A DNA stretch of 64,000 bases. It comes from Streptomyces sp. B21-083. GTDB lineage: Bacteria > Actinomycetota > Actinomycetes > Streptomycetales > Streptomycetaceae. Below are positions 18,884 through 28,148 of the stretch, piece by piece. Positions within the stretch are counted from its first letter, which is position 1; every line of letters starts with the position of its first letter. The position numbers and the translations under genes are program-made. The DNA lies in assembly GCF_036898825.1 (NCBI RefSeq), contig NZ_JARUND010000002.1, positions 1,736,001-1,800,000 on the forward strand, given 5' to 3'. The notes beneath the pieces were generated by a model. The model saw only the letters and a list, made by a program, of their open reading frames with translations, made no database searches and was not told the origin of the DNA.

Positions 18884-20266
18884 GTGACCACCACGATCGC
18901 AGGCGGACGTGCCGCGCGGCGCCAGACGATGCGCCGCATCCGACCTCGCCGCTCGCCCGCCGTCCCGCTGCTGCTCGTCGTGGCGGCGGGCGCGGCCGGA
19001 GTGATCTGGCTGTGGTGGAACAACACGGCCTCCCTGGCCGACACCACCGCCCAGGTGATCGCGGCGGGCCGGATCACCGGTCTGCTCGCCGGTTACCTGA
19101 TGGCGCTGGTGGTGCTCCAGATGGCCCGGGTGCCCGCGCTGGAGCGCCGGGTCGGGTCGGACCGGGTGGCGCGCTGGCACTCGATGAGCGGCCGGTACAC
19201 GCTCAGCCTGGTCGTGGCGCACGTCGTCCTCATCATGTACGGATACGCCCTCCAGGCCGGGAAGACGTTCGGCGACATCGTCCAGCAGACGGTCGACTCG
19301 GTGAACCAGCTGCCCGACATGGGCAAGGCCGCCATCGGCACGGGTCTGCTGGTGGTCATCGGGCTCAGCTCCATCGGCCCGGTCCGGCGGATGATCCCGT
19401 ACGACCTCTGGTACCACGTGCACCTGCTGACCTACGCGGCCACGTTCCTGACGTTCTGGCACCAGCTCTCCACGGGCAACGAGTTCGTCGTCGAGCCAGC
19501 CGCGAAGACCGCCTGGTACGCGCTGTACGGCACGGTGACCGCGCTGGTCCTCTGGTACCGCATCGTCACGCCGATCCGGCTGAACATGCGCCACCGGCTG
19601 CGGGTCGAGGCGGTCATCGAGGAGACCCCGGGCATCGTGTCCGTGCTGATGAGCGGCCGGAAGCTGCACCGGATGGGCGCGGAGGCGGGCCAGTTCTTCC
19701 GCTGGCGCTTCCTGGCCCCCGGTATGCGGTTCAGCTCGCACCCGTACTCCCTGTCGGCGGCCCCCCGGCCCAACATGCTGCGGATCACCGTGAAGGCGAT
19801 CGGTGACCACAGCTCGGCCCTGCGCGAGCTGGAGCCCGGCACCCGGGTGTGGGCCGAGGGCCCGTACGGCGCCCTGACCGCCTCCAAGCGCAGCCAGGGC
19901 AAGGTGCTGCTGGTGGCCGGCGGAGTCGGCATCACCCCGATGCGCGCCCTGTTCGAGACACTGCCCGGCGCGGCGGGCGACCTGACCCTTCTCTACCGGG
20001 CCAACAGCACCCAGGACCTGGCCCTGTGGGACGAGCTGGCGACCATCGCCAACGAGCGCGGCGCCCGTCTCATGTACGCGGTGAACAGCCCCGACGGAGA
20101 GCGCCCGGACATCTCGCCGGAGTCGCTGCGCCGGAAGCTGCCGGACATCGACGACCACGACGTCTTCCTGTGCGGGCCGCCCGGCTTCGCGCAGGGTGTG
20201 TACGAGGCATTGCGCGGCGCGGGTGTTCCGGCGCGCCGTATCCACCACGAGTCGTTCGAGATGTGA
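18884..20266 (+). CDS. Ferric-reductase-like transmembrane flavoprotein
   Basis: A 460-residue membrane oxidoreductase. The N-terminal half has about six helices with paired histidines (RWHSMSGRYT, VVAHVVLIMYGY, WYHVHLLTY, TFWHQLS), consistent with two b-type hemes as in FRE/NOX proteins. The C-terminal half has an FAD-binding barrel (HPYSLSAAP), the NAD(P)-binding GGVGITPMRAL, and the final CGPPGF. It moves electrons from cytoplasmic NAD(P)H across the membrane. A triple FMN-domain carrier starts 19 nt downstream, followed by ApbE, so the likely acceptor is that covalently flavinylated carrier. GTG start at 18884 with GGAGGA upstream. Confidence 0.88.
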   Translation: MTTTIAGGRAARRQTMRRIRPRRSPAVPLLLVVAAGAAGVIWLWWNNTASLADTTAQVIAAGRITGLLAGYLMALVVLQMARVPALERRVGSDRVARWHSMSGRYTLSLVVAHVVLIMYGYALQAGKTFGDIVQQTVDSVNQLPDMGKAAIGTGLLVVIGLSSIGPVRRMIPYDLWYHVHLLTYAATFLTFWHQLSTGNEFVVEPAAKTAWYALYGTVTALVLWYRIVTPIRLNMRHRLRVEAVIEETPGIVSVLMSGRKLHRMGAEAGQFFRWRFLAPGMRFSSHPYSLSAAPRPNMLRITVKAIGDHSSALRELEPGTRVWAEGPYGALTASKRSQGKVLLVAGGVGITPMRALFETLPGAAGDLTLLYRANSTQDLALWDELATIANERGARLMYAVNSPDGERPDISPESLRRKLPDIDDHDVFLCGPPGFAQGVYEALRGAGVPARRIHHESFEM

Positions 20267-20285
20267 GCGACGGGAGCCAGGAGCG

Positions 20286-21443
20286 ATGAAGAAGAGTCAC
20301 CCCTTTCGGCGCGTCATGCTGGCGAGCGCCGCCACAGTCTCCGGAATCGTGCTGCTGCTGACGCTGAAGCCGTCGTCGGACCCCGGGTCCGCGCAGGCGG
20401 CCGGCGCGCTGCCGCAGCAGACGTCGGCGGCGCAGGAGTCGGCCCAGGGCGGCGCTGCCGTCAAGGACGGCGCCTTCACCGGCGACACGATCCAGACCCA
20501 GTACGGCCCGGTCCAGGTCCGCGTCACGGTGAGCGGCGGCAAGATCATCAAGGCGGAGGCGCTCCAGCAGCCCAGGGGCGGCCAGAGCGACCAGATCACC
20601 GGCAACGCGATCCCCAAACTCAACAAGGAAGCCGTCGCCGCCGGTACCGCCGGCAGTGTCGACGCGGTCTCCGGCGCCAGCTACACCAGCGCGGGCTACG
20701 GGAAGTCGCTCCAGTCGGCCCTGGACAAGGCCAGTGCGGGTGCGAGTACCGGTGCCACCGGGGGCGGCGGTGCGGCCGAGGCCGCCACGGTCACCGGTGA
20801 CGCGGTCGACACGCAGTACGGCCCGGTCCAGGTCCGCGTCACGGTGAGCGGCGGCAAGATCACCAAGGCGGAGGCGCTCCAGCAGCCCAGGGGCGGCCAG
20901 AGCGACCAGATCACCGGCAACGCGATCCCCGAACTCAACAAGGAAGCCGTCGCCGCCGGCACCGCGGACATCGACGCGATCTCGGGCGCCAGTTACACGA
21001 GCGCGGGCTACAAGAAGTCGCTCCAGTCGGCCCTGGACAAGGTTCCGGCCGCGGAGTCGGACAAGGGAACGGCCACCGGCGCGAGTTCACCCGCCCCGGC
21101 CGCGAGCTCGCCCGCGGGCTCGGGTGCCAAGGGAACCGGTGTGGCGAAAGGCGGGGCGACCTCCGACGGGGGCGGCACGTACACCGGAGGCGTGGTCCAG
21201 ACGGAGTACGGCCCGGTGCAGGTCCGGGTGACCCTGACCAACGGCCGGATCACCTCGGCGTCGGCGGTGCAGGCGCCCAAGGGCGGCCGGAGCGACCAGG
21301 TCTCCGGCGACGCGATTCCCAAGCTCAACCAGGAGGCGGTGACGGCGGGCGATGGAGACATCGACGCGGTTTCCGGCGCCAGTTACACCAGCGCCGGCTA
21401 CAAGCAGTCCCTCCAGTCGGCCCTGGACCAGGCCGGTGGTTGA
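20286..21443 (+). CDS. Extracytoplasmic electron carrier with three FMN-binding domains
   Basis: A 385-residue exported protein with an N-terminal membrane anchor (about 8-27). It carries three FMN_bind domains at about 64-148, 167-252 and 297-382. Each has the flavinylation motif DA(V/I)SGASYTS (126-135, 230-239, 360-369), where ApbE attaches FMN to a hydroxyl residue. The linkers are Ala/Gly/Ser rich. Domains 1 and 2 are nearly identical even at DNA level, while domain 3 is more diverged. The gene lies between the ferric-reductase-like gene and apbE, whose start overlaps its end by 8 bp. It is best read as a flexible three-flavin wire passing electrons outward from the membrane flavoprotein. 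Confidence 0.9.
   Translation: MKKSHPFRRVMLASAATVSGIVLLLTLKPSSDPGSAQAAGALPQQTSAAQESAQGGAAVKDGAFTGDTIQTQYGPVQVRVTVSGGKIIKAEALQQPRGGQSDQITGNAIPKLNKEAVAAGTAGSVDAVSGASYTSAGYGKSLQSALDKASAGASTGATGGGGAAEAATVTGDAVDTQYGPVQVRVTVSGGKITKAEALQQPRGGQSDQITGNAIPELNKEAVAAGTADIDAISGASYTSAGYKKSLQSALDKVPAAESDKGTATGASSPAPAASSPAGSGAKGTGVAKGGATSDGGGTYTGGVVQTEYGPVQVRVTLTNGRITSASAVQAPKGGRSDQVSGDAIPKLNQEAVTAGDGDIDAVSGASYTSAGYKQSLQSALDQAGG
20499..20958 (+). repeat. Near-identical internal DNA duplication (two FMN domains)
   Basis: About 145 bp starting at 20499 and again at 20814 (offset 315 bp, 105 codons) differ at only about three positions. This indicates recent duplication or ongoing gene conversion between the first two domains. 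Confidence 0.85.
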
Positions 21444-22224
21444 TCCCGCCGAAGCTCCCGTCGCGGTGCGTCATGCGGAGGAGGTCATGGGGACCGTCTT
21501 TTCCTTTGACGTCCGCGGCGGGGACCCCCGTGCGGTCGGATCGGCGCTGGCAGCGGCGATCGCCGGACTGCACAAGGTCAACGAGGTGTTCAGCACCTAC
21601 CGCGAGAACAGCCAGATCTCCCGGCTGGCCCGCGGTGAGATCTCCGTCGCCGACTGCGACCCGGAGGTCGCCGAGGTGCTCGACCTGTGCGCCGAGGCGG
21701 AGCGGGTCAGCGAGGGGTGGTTCAGCCACACCTACCAGGGGCAGATCGACCCGACCGGCCTGGTCAAGGGCTGGGCGGCGGAGCGCGCTGCCAGAACGCT
21801 GACCGCGGCGGGCGTGAGCGGGGTCAGCGTCAACGGCGGTGGAGACGTCCAGCTGTGCGGCGCGCCGGCCCCTGGGCGCCCTTGGCGGGTAGGCGTGTCC
21901 GACCCGCTCCGCCCCGGCGGCCTGGCGGCGGTGGTCTCGGCGGCCGGCACCGACGAACTGGCGGTGGCCACCTCCGGGACAGCGGAACGTGGCACCCACA
22001 TCGTCGACCCCCGCACCGGCAGGTCCGCGGTGACGGATTTGGTCGCGGTGACGGTCGTAGCCCCCAAACTGACCTGGGCGGACGCCTGGGCGACAGCGGC
22101 CTTCGCGATGGGGTCGAGGCAGGCGTTGCGCTGGCTGGAGTCCCTGCCGGACGTGGAGGCGCTACTGATCACGGCGGGCGACGAGGTCAGGTGCACAGGG
22201 GGCCTGGCGAGAAGGCTGGGCTGA
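21436..22224 (+). CDS. apbE: ApbE-type FAD:protein FMN transferase
   Basis: ApbE cleaves FAD and attaches FMN covalently to Ser/Thr of FMN_bind domains. The 262-residue protein has the family features MGTVFSFDV, FSTYRENSQISRL, the PTGLVKGWAAERA helix, VNGGGDVQLCG and the C-terminal WADAWATAAFAMG, where metal-binding Asp and Ala/Thr residues sit. It has no signal peptide and would act in the cytoplasm or be a shorter actinobacterial form. The GTG start at 21436 overlaps the end of the FMN-carrier gene by 8 bp, which ties enzyme to substrate. It is shorter than most ApbE proteins (about 300 or more). Confidence 0.9.
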   Translation: MVDPAEAPVAVRHAEEVMGTVFSFDVRGGDPRAVGSALAAAIAGLHKVNEVFSTYRENSQISRLARGEISVADCDPEVAEVLDLCAEAERVSEGWFSHTYQGQIDPTGLVKGWAAERAARTLTAAGVSGVSVNGGGDVQLCGAPAPGRPWRVGVSDPLRPGGLAAVVSAAGTDELAVATSGTAERGTHIVDPRTGRSAVTDLVAVTVVAPKLTWADAWATAAFAMGSRQALRWLESLPDVEALLITAGDEVRCTGGLARRLG

Positions 22225-22230
22225 GGGAGG

Positions 22231-22280
22231 TCTTTCAGGGGCGCGGGGAACTGCGCGACAAGCCACAGCGGACCCGCACC
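22231..22280. repeat. Family-1 intergenic repeat, copy D
   Basis: TCTTTCAGGGGCGCGGGGAA then CTGCGCGACAAGCC, the opposite orientation to copies A-C. It lies between the convergent apbE and argR ends and may serve both as terminator. Confidence 0.75.
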
Positions 22281-22303
22281 CGAAACTCAGCCCTCAGAAC
22301 CCC

Positions 22304-22840
22304 TCAGTGGTTCTTCTGAGCCAACCCCAACAGATGATCAGCCAACGCCTGTCCCCCCACAGGATCCCGACTGATCAGCATCAACGTGTCATCCCCCGCG
22401 ATCGTCCCCAAGATGTCGTGCAGCTCGGCCTGATCGATCGCCGACGCCAAGAACTGCGCGGCCCCCGGAGGGGTCCGCAGGACCACGAGATTCGCCGAAG
22501 CCTCCGCGGAGATCAGCAACTCCGCGGACAGCCGCCGCATCCGCTCCTCCTTCGCCGACTCCCCCAGCGGAGCGCGCGGCGTACGGAAACCGCCCTCGCT
22601 CGGCACCGCGTAGATGAGATCGCCGTCGTTGTTGCGGATCTTCACCGCGTTCAGTTCGTCCAGGTCCCTGGACAGCGTCGCCTGCGTGACGGTCAGCCCG
22701 TCATCGGCCAGCAGTTTCGCCAACTGACTCTGCGACCGCACCGGTTGCCGGTTGAGGATGTCCACGATCCGGCGGTGGCGTGCGGTGCGGGTCTGCGGTA
22801 CGGCAGGCCCCGCGTGCTCGTGATCCTGCGCCTGCGTCAT
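22304..22840 (-). CDS. argR: Arginine repressor ArgR
   Basis: ArgR is an arginine-responsive hexameric DNA-binding repressor. The 178-residue protein has an N-terminal winged helix ([20 protein letters not shown] then SRDLDEL) and a C-terminal arginine-binding and hexamerisation domain ([33 protein letters not shown]). The GDDT loop holds arginine in known members. It is the last gene of argC-J-B-D-R, 21 bp after argD, so the operon carries its own regulator. Targets are likely the ARG boxes before argC and argG. Confidence 0.97.
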   Translation of the reverse strand: MTQAQDHEHAGPAVPQTRTARHRRIVDILNRQPVRSQSQLAKLLADDGLTVTQATLSRDLDELNAVKIRNNDGDLIYAVPSEGGFRTPRAPLGESAKEERMRRLSAELLISAEASANLVVLRTPPGAAQFLASAIDQAELHDILGTIAGDDTLMLISRDPVGGQALADHLLGLAQKNH

Positions 22841-22861
22841 CGTCGTCGTCTCATTCCCCGG

Positions 22862-24085
22862 CTAGTCCTTCCCGTCAACCGCGTCGAGAACTCCGGGAAG
22901 TGCCTGGAGGAACGCGTCCACCTCGGCGTCACCGATGTTCAGCGGCGGCATCAGCCGTACGACATCGGGAGCGGGCGCGTTCACCAGGAACCCGGCGTCC
23001 TGAGCCGCCTGCTGCACCTGGGGCGCGAGGGGCTCGTTGAGCACGATACCCAGGAGAAGTCCCGCGCCCCGGACATAATCGATCAACGGGTGGCCCGCAC
23101 CCTCGATTCCGTCCCGCAGCTTCTCGCTCTGCCGCTTGACGTTCTCCAGCAACCCCTCGTTCTCGATGGTGCCGAGTACGGCGAGTCCGGCGGCGCAGGC
23201 GATCGGGTTGCCGCCGAACGTCGTACCGTGCTGGCCGGGCTGGAGCAGATCGGCGGCGCGGCCGAAGGCGACGGTCGCGCCGAGGGGCAGTCCGCCGCCG
23301 AGGCCCTTCGCGAGGGTGACGACGTCGGGCAGGACACCGTCGTGGGCCTGGTACTCGAACCAGTGCCCGGTACGGCCGACGCCGGTCTGCACCTCGTCGA
23401 GGACGAGCAGGGCACCGGTGGCGGCGGTGATGGCGCGCGCGGCCTTCAGGTAGCCGACGGGCGGGACCACGACGCCGTTCTCGCCCTGGACCGGCTCGAT
23501 GATGACGAGGGCGGTCTCGTCGGTGACGGCGGCGGCCAGGGCCTGCGCGTCGCCGTACGGGACGTATGTGACGTCGCCGGGCAGCGGCACGAAGGGCTCG
23601 CGCTTTGCGGGCTGGCCGGTGAGCGCGAGGGCGCCCATGGTCCGCCCGTGGAAGCCGCCCTCCGTGGACACCATGTGGGTGCGTCCGGTCAGCCGGCCGA
23701 TCTTGAAGGCGCCCTCGTTCGCCTCGGCGCCCGAGTTGCAGAAGAACACCTTGCCGTCCCGGCCGAAGCGCTGGAGCAGCTGTTCGGCGAGCGCGACGGG
23801 CGGTTCCGCGACGAAGAGGTTGGAGACATGGCCGAGGGAGGCGATCTGGGTGGAGACCGCCTCGACGATCGCCGGGTGGGCGTGGCCGAGCGCGTTCACG
23901 GCGATGCCGCCCACGAAGTCGACGTACGCCTTGCCGTCGGCGTCCCACACCGTGCTGCCGGCGCCGCGGACGAGGGGCAGCCGGGGGGTGCCGTAGTTGT
24001 TCATGAGCGCGCCCTGCCAGCGCGTGGTCAGTTCCTGATTGGCGCTCAGTTCCTGACTGGCGTCCAGCTCATGGCCGGCGTTCAT
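22862..24085 (-). CDS. argD: Acetylornithine aminotransferase
   Basis: A class III PLP aminotransferase converting N-acetylglutamate semialdehyde to N-acetylornithine. The 407-residue protein has [13 protein letters not shown], the cofactor section [14 protein letters not shown] (Asp holding the pyridinium nitrogen) and the lysine segment [17 protein letters not shown] (Schiff base). The N-terminus repeats an ELxxxxEL pattern (about 6-18) and is a little longer than usual. Its start overlaps the argB stop by four bases (ATGA). argR follows after 21 bp. Confidence 0.97.
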   Translation of the reverse strand: MNAGHELDASQELSANQELTTRWQGALMNNYGTPRLPLVRGAGSTVWDADGKAYVDFVGGIAVNALGHAHPAIVEAVSTQIASLGHVSNLFVAEPPVALAEQLLQRFGRDGKVFFCNSGAEANEGAFKIGRLTGRTHMVSTEGGFHGRTMGALALTGQPAKREPFVPLPGDVTYVPYGDAQALAAAVTDETALVIIEPVQGENGVVVPPVGYLKAARAITAATGALLVLDEVQTGVGRTGHWFEYQAHDGVLPDVVTLAKGLGGGLPLGATVAFGRAADLLQPGQHGTTFGGNPIACAAGLAVLGTIENEGLLENVKRQSEKLRDGIEGAGHPLIDYVRGAGLLLGIVLNEPLAPQVQQAAQDAGFLVNAPAPDVVRLMPPLNIGDAEVDAFLQALPGVLDAVDGKD

Positions 24086-24989
24086 GCGTCGTCCCCCTCT
24101 TCCTCCGCATCGGGCACGACCATCGTGCCGATGCCCTCGTCCGTGAAGATCTCCAGCAGGATCGAGTGCTGGACCCGGCCGTCGATGACGCGGGCGGTCT
24201 GGACGCCGTTGCGTACGGCGTGCAGGCAGCCCTCCATCTTCGGCACCATGCCGGAGCTCAACTCCGGGAGCAGCTTCTCCAGTTGGGAAGCGGTGAGGCG
24301 GCTGATCACCTCGTCGGAGTCGGGCCAGTCCTCGTAGAGGCCCTCGACGTCCGTGAGGACCATGAGGGTTTCGGCGCCAAGAGCAGCAGCGAGTGCCGCA
24401 GCCGCCGTATCAGCATTGACGTTGTAGACATGTCCGTCGTCCTGGCTACGGGCGATCGACGAGACGACCGGGATACGGCCGTCGGCGAGCAGAGCCTCGA
24501 TCGCACCCGTGTCGATCGCGGTGATCTCGCCCACCCGCCCGATGTCGACCAACTCCCCGTCGATCTCGGGCTGGTGCTTGGTGGCGGTGATGGTGTGCGC
24601 GTCCTCGCCGGTCAACCCGACGGCGAGCGGCCCGTGTTGGTTGAGCAGCCCGACCAGCTCCCGCTGGACCTGGCCGGCCAGCACCATGCGTACGACGTCC
24701 ATGGCGTCCTCGGTGGTGACCCTGAGGCCCGCCTTGAACTCGCTGACGATGCCGTGTTTGTCGAGGGCGGCGCTGATCTGCGGGCCACCGCCGTGCACGA
24801 CGACGGGCTTGAGGCCGGCCTGGCGCAGGAAGACGACGTCCTGGGCGAAGGCGTTCTTCAACTCCTCGTTCACCATGGCGTTTCCGCCGAACTTGATGAC
24901 GACGACCTTGCCGTTGTGGCGGGTGAGCCAGGGGAGCGCTTCGATGAGGATCCGGGCCTTGGGCAGCGCGGTGTGCTTACGGGTAGTAC

Positions 24990-24993
<4 letters not shown>
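24082..24993 (-). CDS. argB: Acetylglutamate kinase
   Basis: Phosphorylates N-acetylglutamate, the usual arginine-inhibited control step. The 303-residue protein has [10 protein letters not shown] (ATP phosphate loop), [10 protein letters not shown] (acetylglutamate site) and [20 protein letters not shown]. An N-terminal helix precedes the kinase core ([17 protein letters not shown]), which is the segment linked to arginine-sensitive hexamers in other bacteria. It overlaps argJ upstream and argD downstream by four bases each. Confidence 0.97.
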
Positions 24994-27178
<2,185 letters not shown>

Positions 27179-27183
27179 CTAGA

Positions 27184-27225
27184 TGGCATGACTATACGTT
27201 TCGCTGCACGTTTATGCAATAAGGT
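27184..27225 (-). promoter_or_regulatory. ARG-box region upstream of argC
   Basis: On the minus strand, ATTGCATAAACGTGCAGCG gives a TGCA pair 11 bp apart, followed by an AT-rich stretch (CGTATAGTCATG). The site starts about 18 bp before the argC start. It resembles the argG repeats and probably binds ArgR over the promoter. Confidence 0.7.
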
Positions 27226-27292
27226 GGATCAGTATGCGGAGCCGCGCATACGGCACGAAGATCGTCGCCGAGGCCGTCACGGTGCGGGTCCC

Positions 27293-27298
27293 TAAGAT
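27293..27298 (+). promoter_or_regulatory. -10 element for a leaderless VOC transcript
   Basis: TAAGAT lies 7 nt before the ATG at 27306, the arrangement typical of leaderless Streptomyces mRNAs (TAnnnT then 6-8 nt). It supports the shorter start of the VOC gene, which has no ribosome-binding site. Confidence 0.6.
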
Positions 27299-27305
27299 CG
27301 TCGGC

Positions 27306-28046
27306 ATGACACTGCGACCCGTCCTGGTGAACATGAAGGCCCTCGACGACTCCGCCATCGGCCGGTTCTGGGCGGATGCGCTCGGCTGGGGTGTCTCCAG
27401 CTCGGAACCCGGCGCGACCGCCGTCAAACCCGCCGACTTCGACTGGCGGGACCCGGTCGGCGTATGCGTGGACGTCATCGCCGTCCCGGAGCCGAAGACG
27501 GCTACGAAGAACCGGGTGCACATCGATCTCGCGACCACCTCCGCGGCGCATCAGGCGGAGCTGGTCGCGCGTCTGAAGGCTCTTGGCGCGACGCCCGCCG
27601 ACGTGGGTCAGGGCGATGTGCCGTGGACGGTCCTCGCCGACCCGGACGGCAACGAGTTCTGTGTGCTGGAGCCCCGGGACGTCTACCGGGACACCGGGCC
27701 GATCGCCGCGGTCGTGGTCGACTGCGTGGATCCTCGGGCCATGGCCCGGTTCTGGGACGAGGCGATCGACTGGACCCTGCACGAGGTGAGCGACGATCAT
27801 GCGGTGCTGCGTGACGCCAGGGGGGTCGGCCCGTATCTCGAGTTCCTCCGCAAGCCCGGCATGAAGACCGTGCGGGACCGCGTCCACATCGACCTGGTGC
27901 CGGACCCCGGTGACGACAAGGCGGCTGAGGTGGCCCGGCTGCGGTCCCTCGGCGCCACCGACCTCGACGTGGGTCAGGGCGACGTCCCGTGGACATGCCT
28001 GACCGACCCGGAGGGCCACGAGTTCTGCGTCCTCGCCCGGTCCTGA
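27306..28046 (+). CDS. VOC-family protein with two glyoxalase-like domains
   Basis: A 246-residue protein made of two related halves (about 1-125 and 130-246). Each half ends in a GDVPWT then DPxGxEFCVL block, the second strand pair of VOC domains. The histidines of NRVHIDLAT and DRVHIDLVP are candidate metal or structural sites. Members of this subgroup include glyoxalase, bleomycin-binding and unknown proteins; nothing here fixes the substrate. The start ATG is backed by the leaderless promoter arrangement. It is divergent from argC. Confidence 0.8.
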   Translation: MTLRPVLVNMKALDDSAIGRFWADALGWGVSSSEPGATAVKPADFDWRDPVGVCVDVIAVPEPKTATKNRVHIDLATTSAAHQAELVARLKALGATPADVGQGDVPWTVLADPDGNEFCVLEPRDVYRDTGPIAAVVVDCVDPRAMARFWDEAIDWTLHEVSDDHAVLRDARGVGPYLEFLRKPGMKTVRDRVHIDLVPDPGDDKAAEVARLRSLGATDLDVGQGDVPWTCLTDPEGHEFCVLARS

Positions 28047-28073
28047 CAGCGGTCCTACGTACTCCTGACCCGA

Positions 28074-28107
28074 GGCGGCCCAGGCGCCCTCCGGCACCTG
28101 GGCCGCC
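28074..28107. terminator. Bidirectional hairpin terminator between VOC and arabinofuranosidase genes
   Basis: GGCGGCCCAGG (28074-28084) and CCTGGGCCGCC (28097-28107) form an 11-bp perfect stem with a 12-nt loop between two convergent genes. Confidence 0.8.
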
Positions 28108-28148
28108 GTGCGGTCAGCCGTTCCCGTCAGTCGGCCGGTGGGCCACCG

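Noticed and set aside
27234..27305. Upstream start for the VOC protein
   Set aside because: The extra residues lie in the argC control region, and a -10 element sits 7 nt before the internal ATG.
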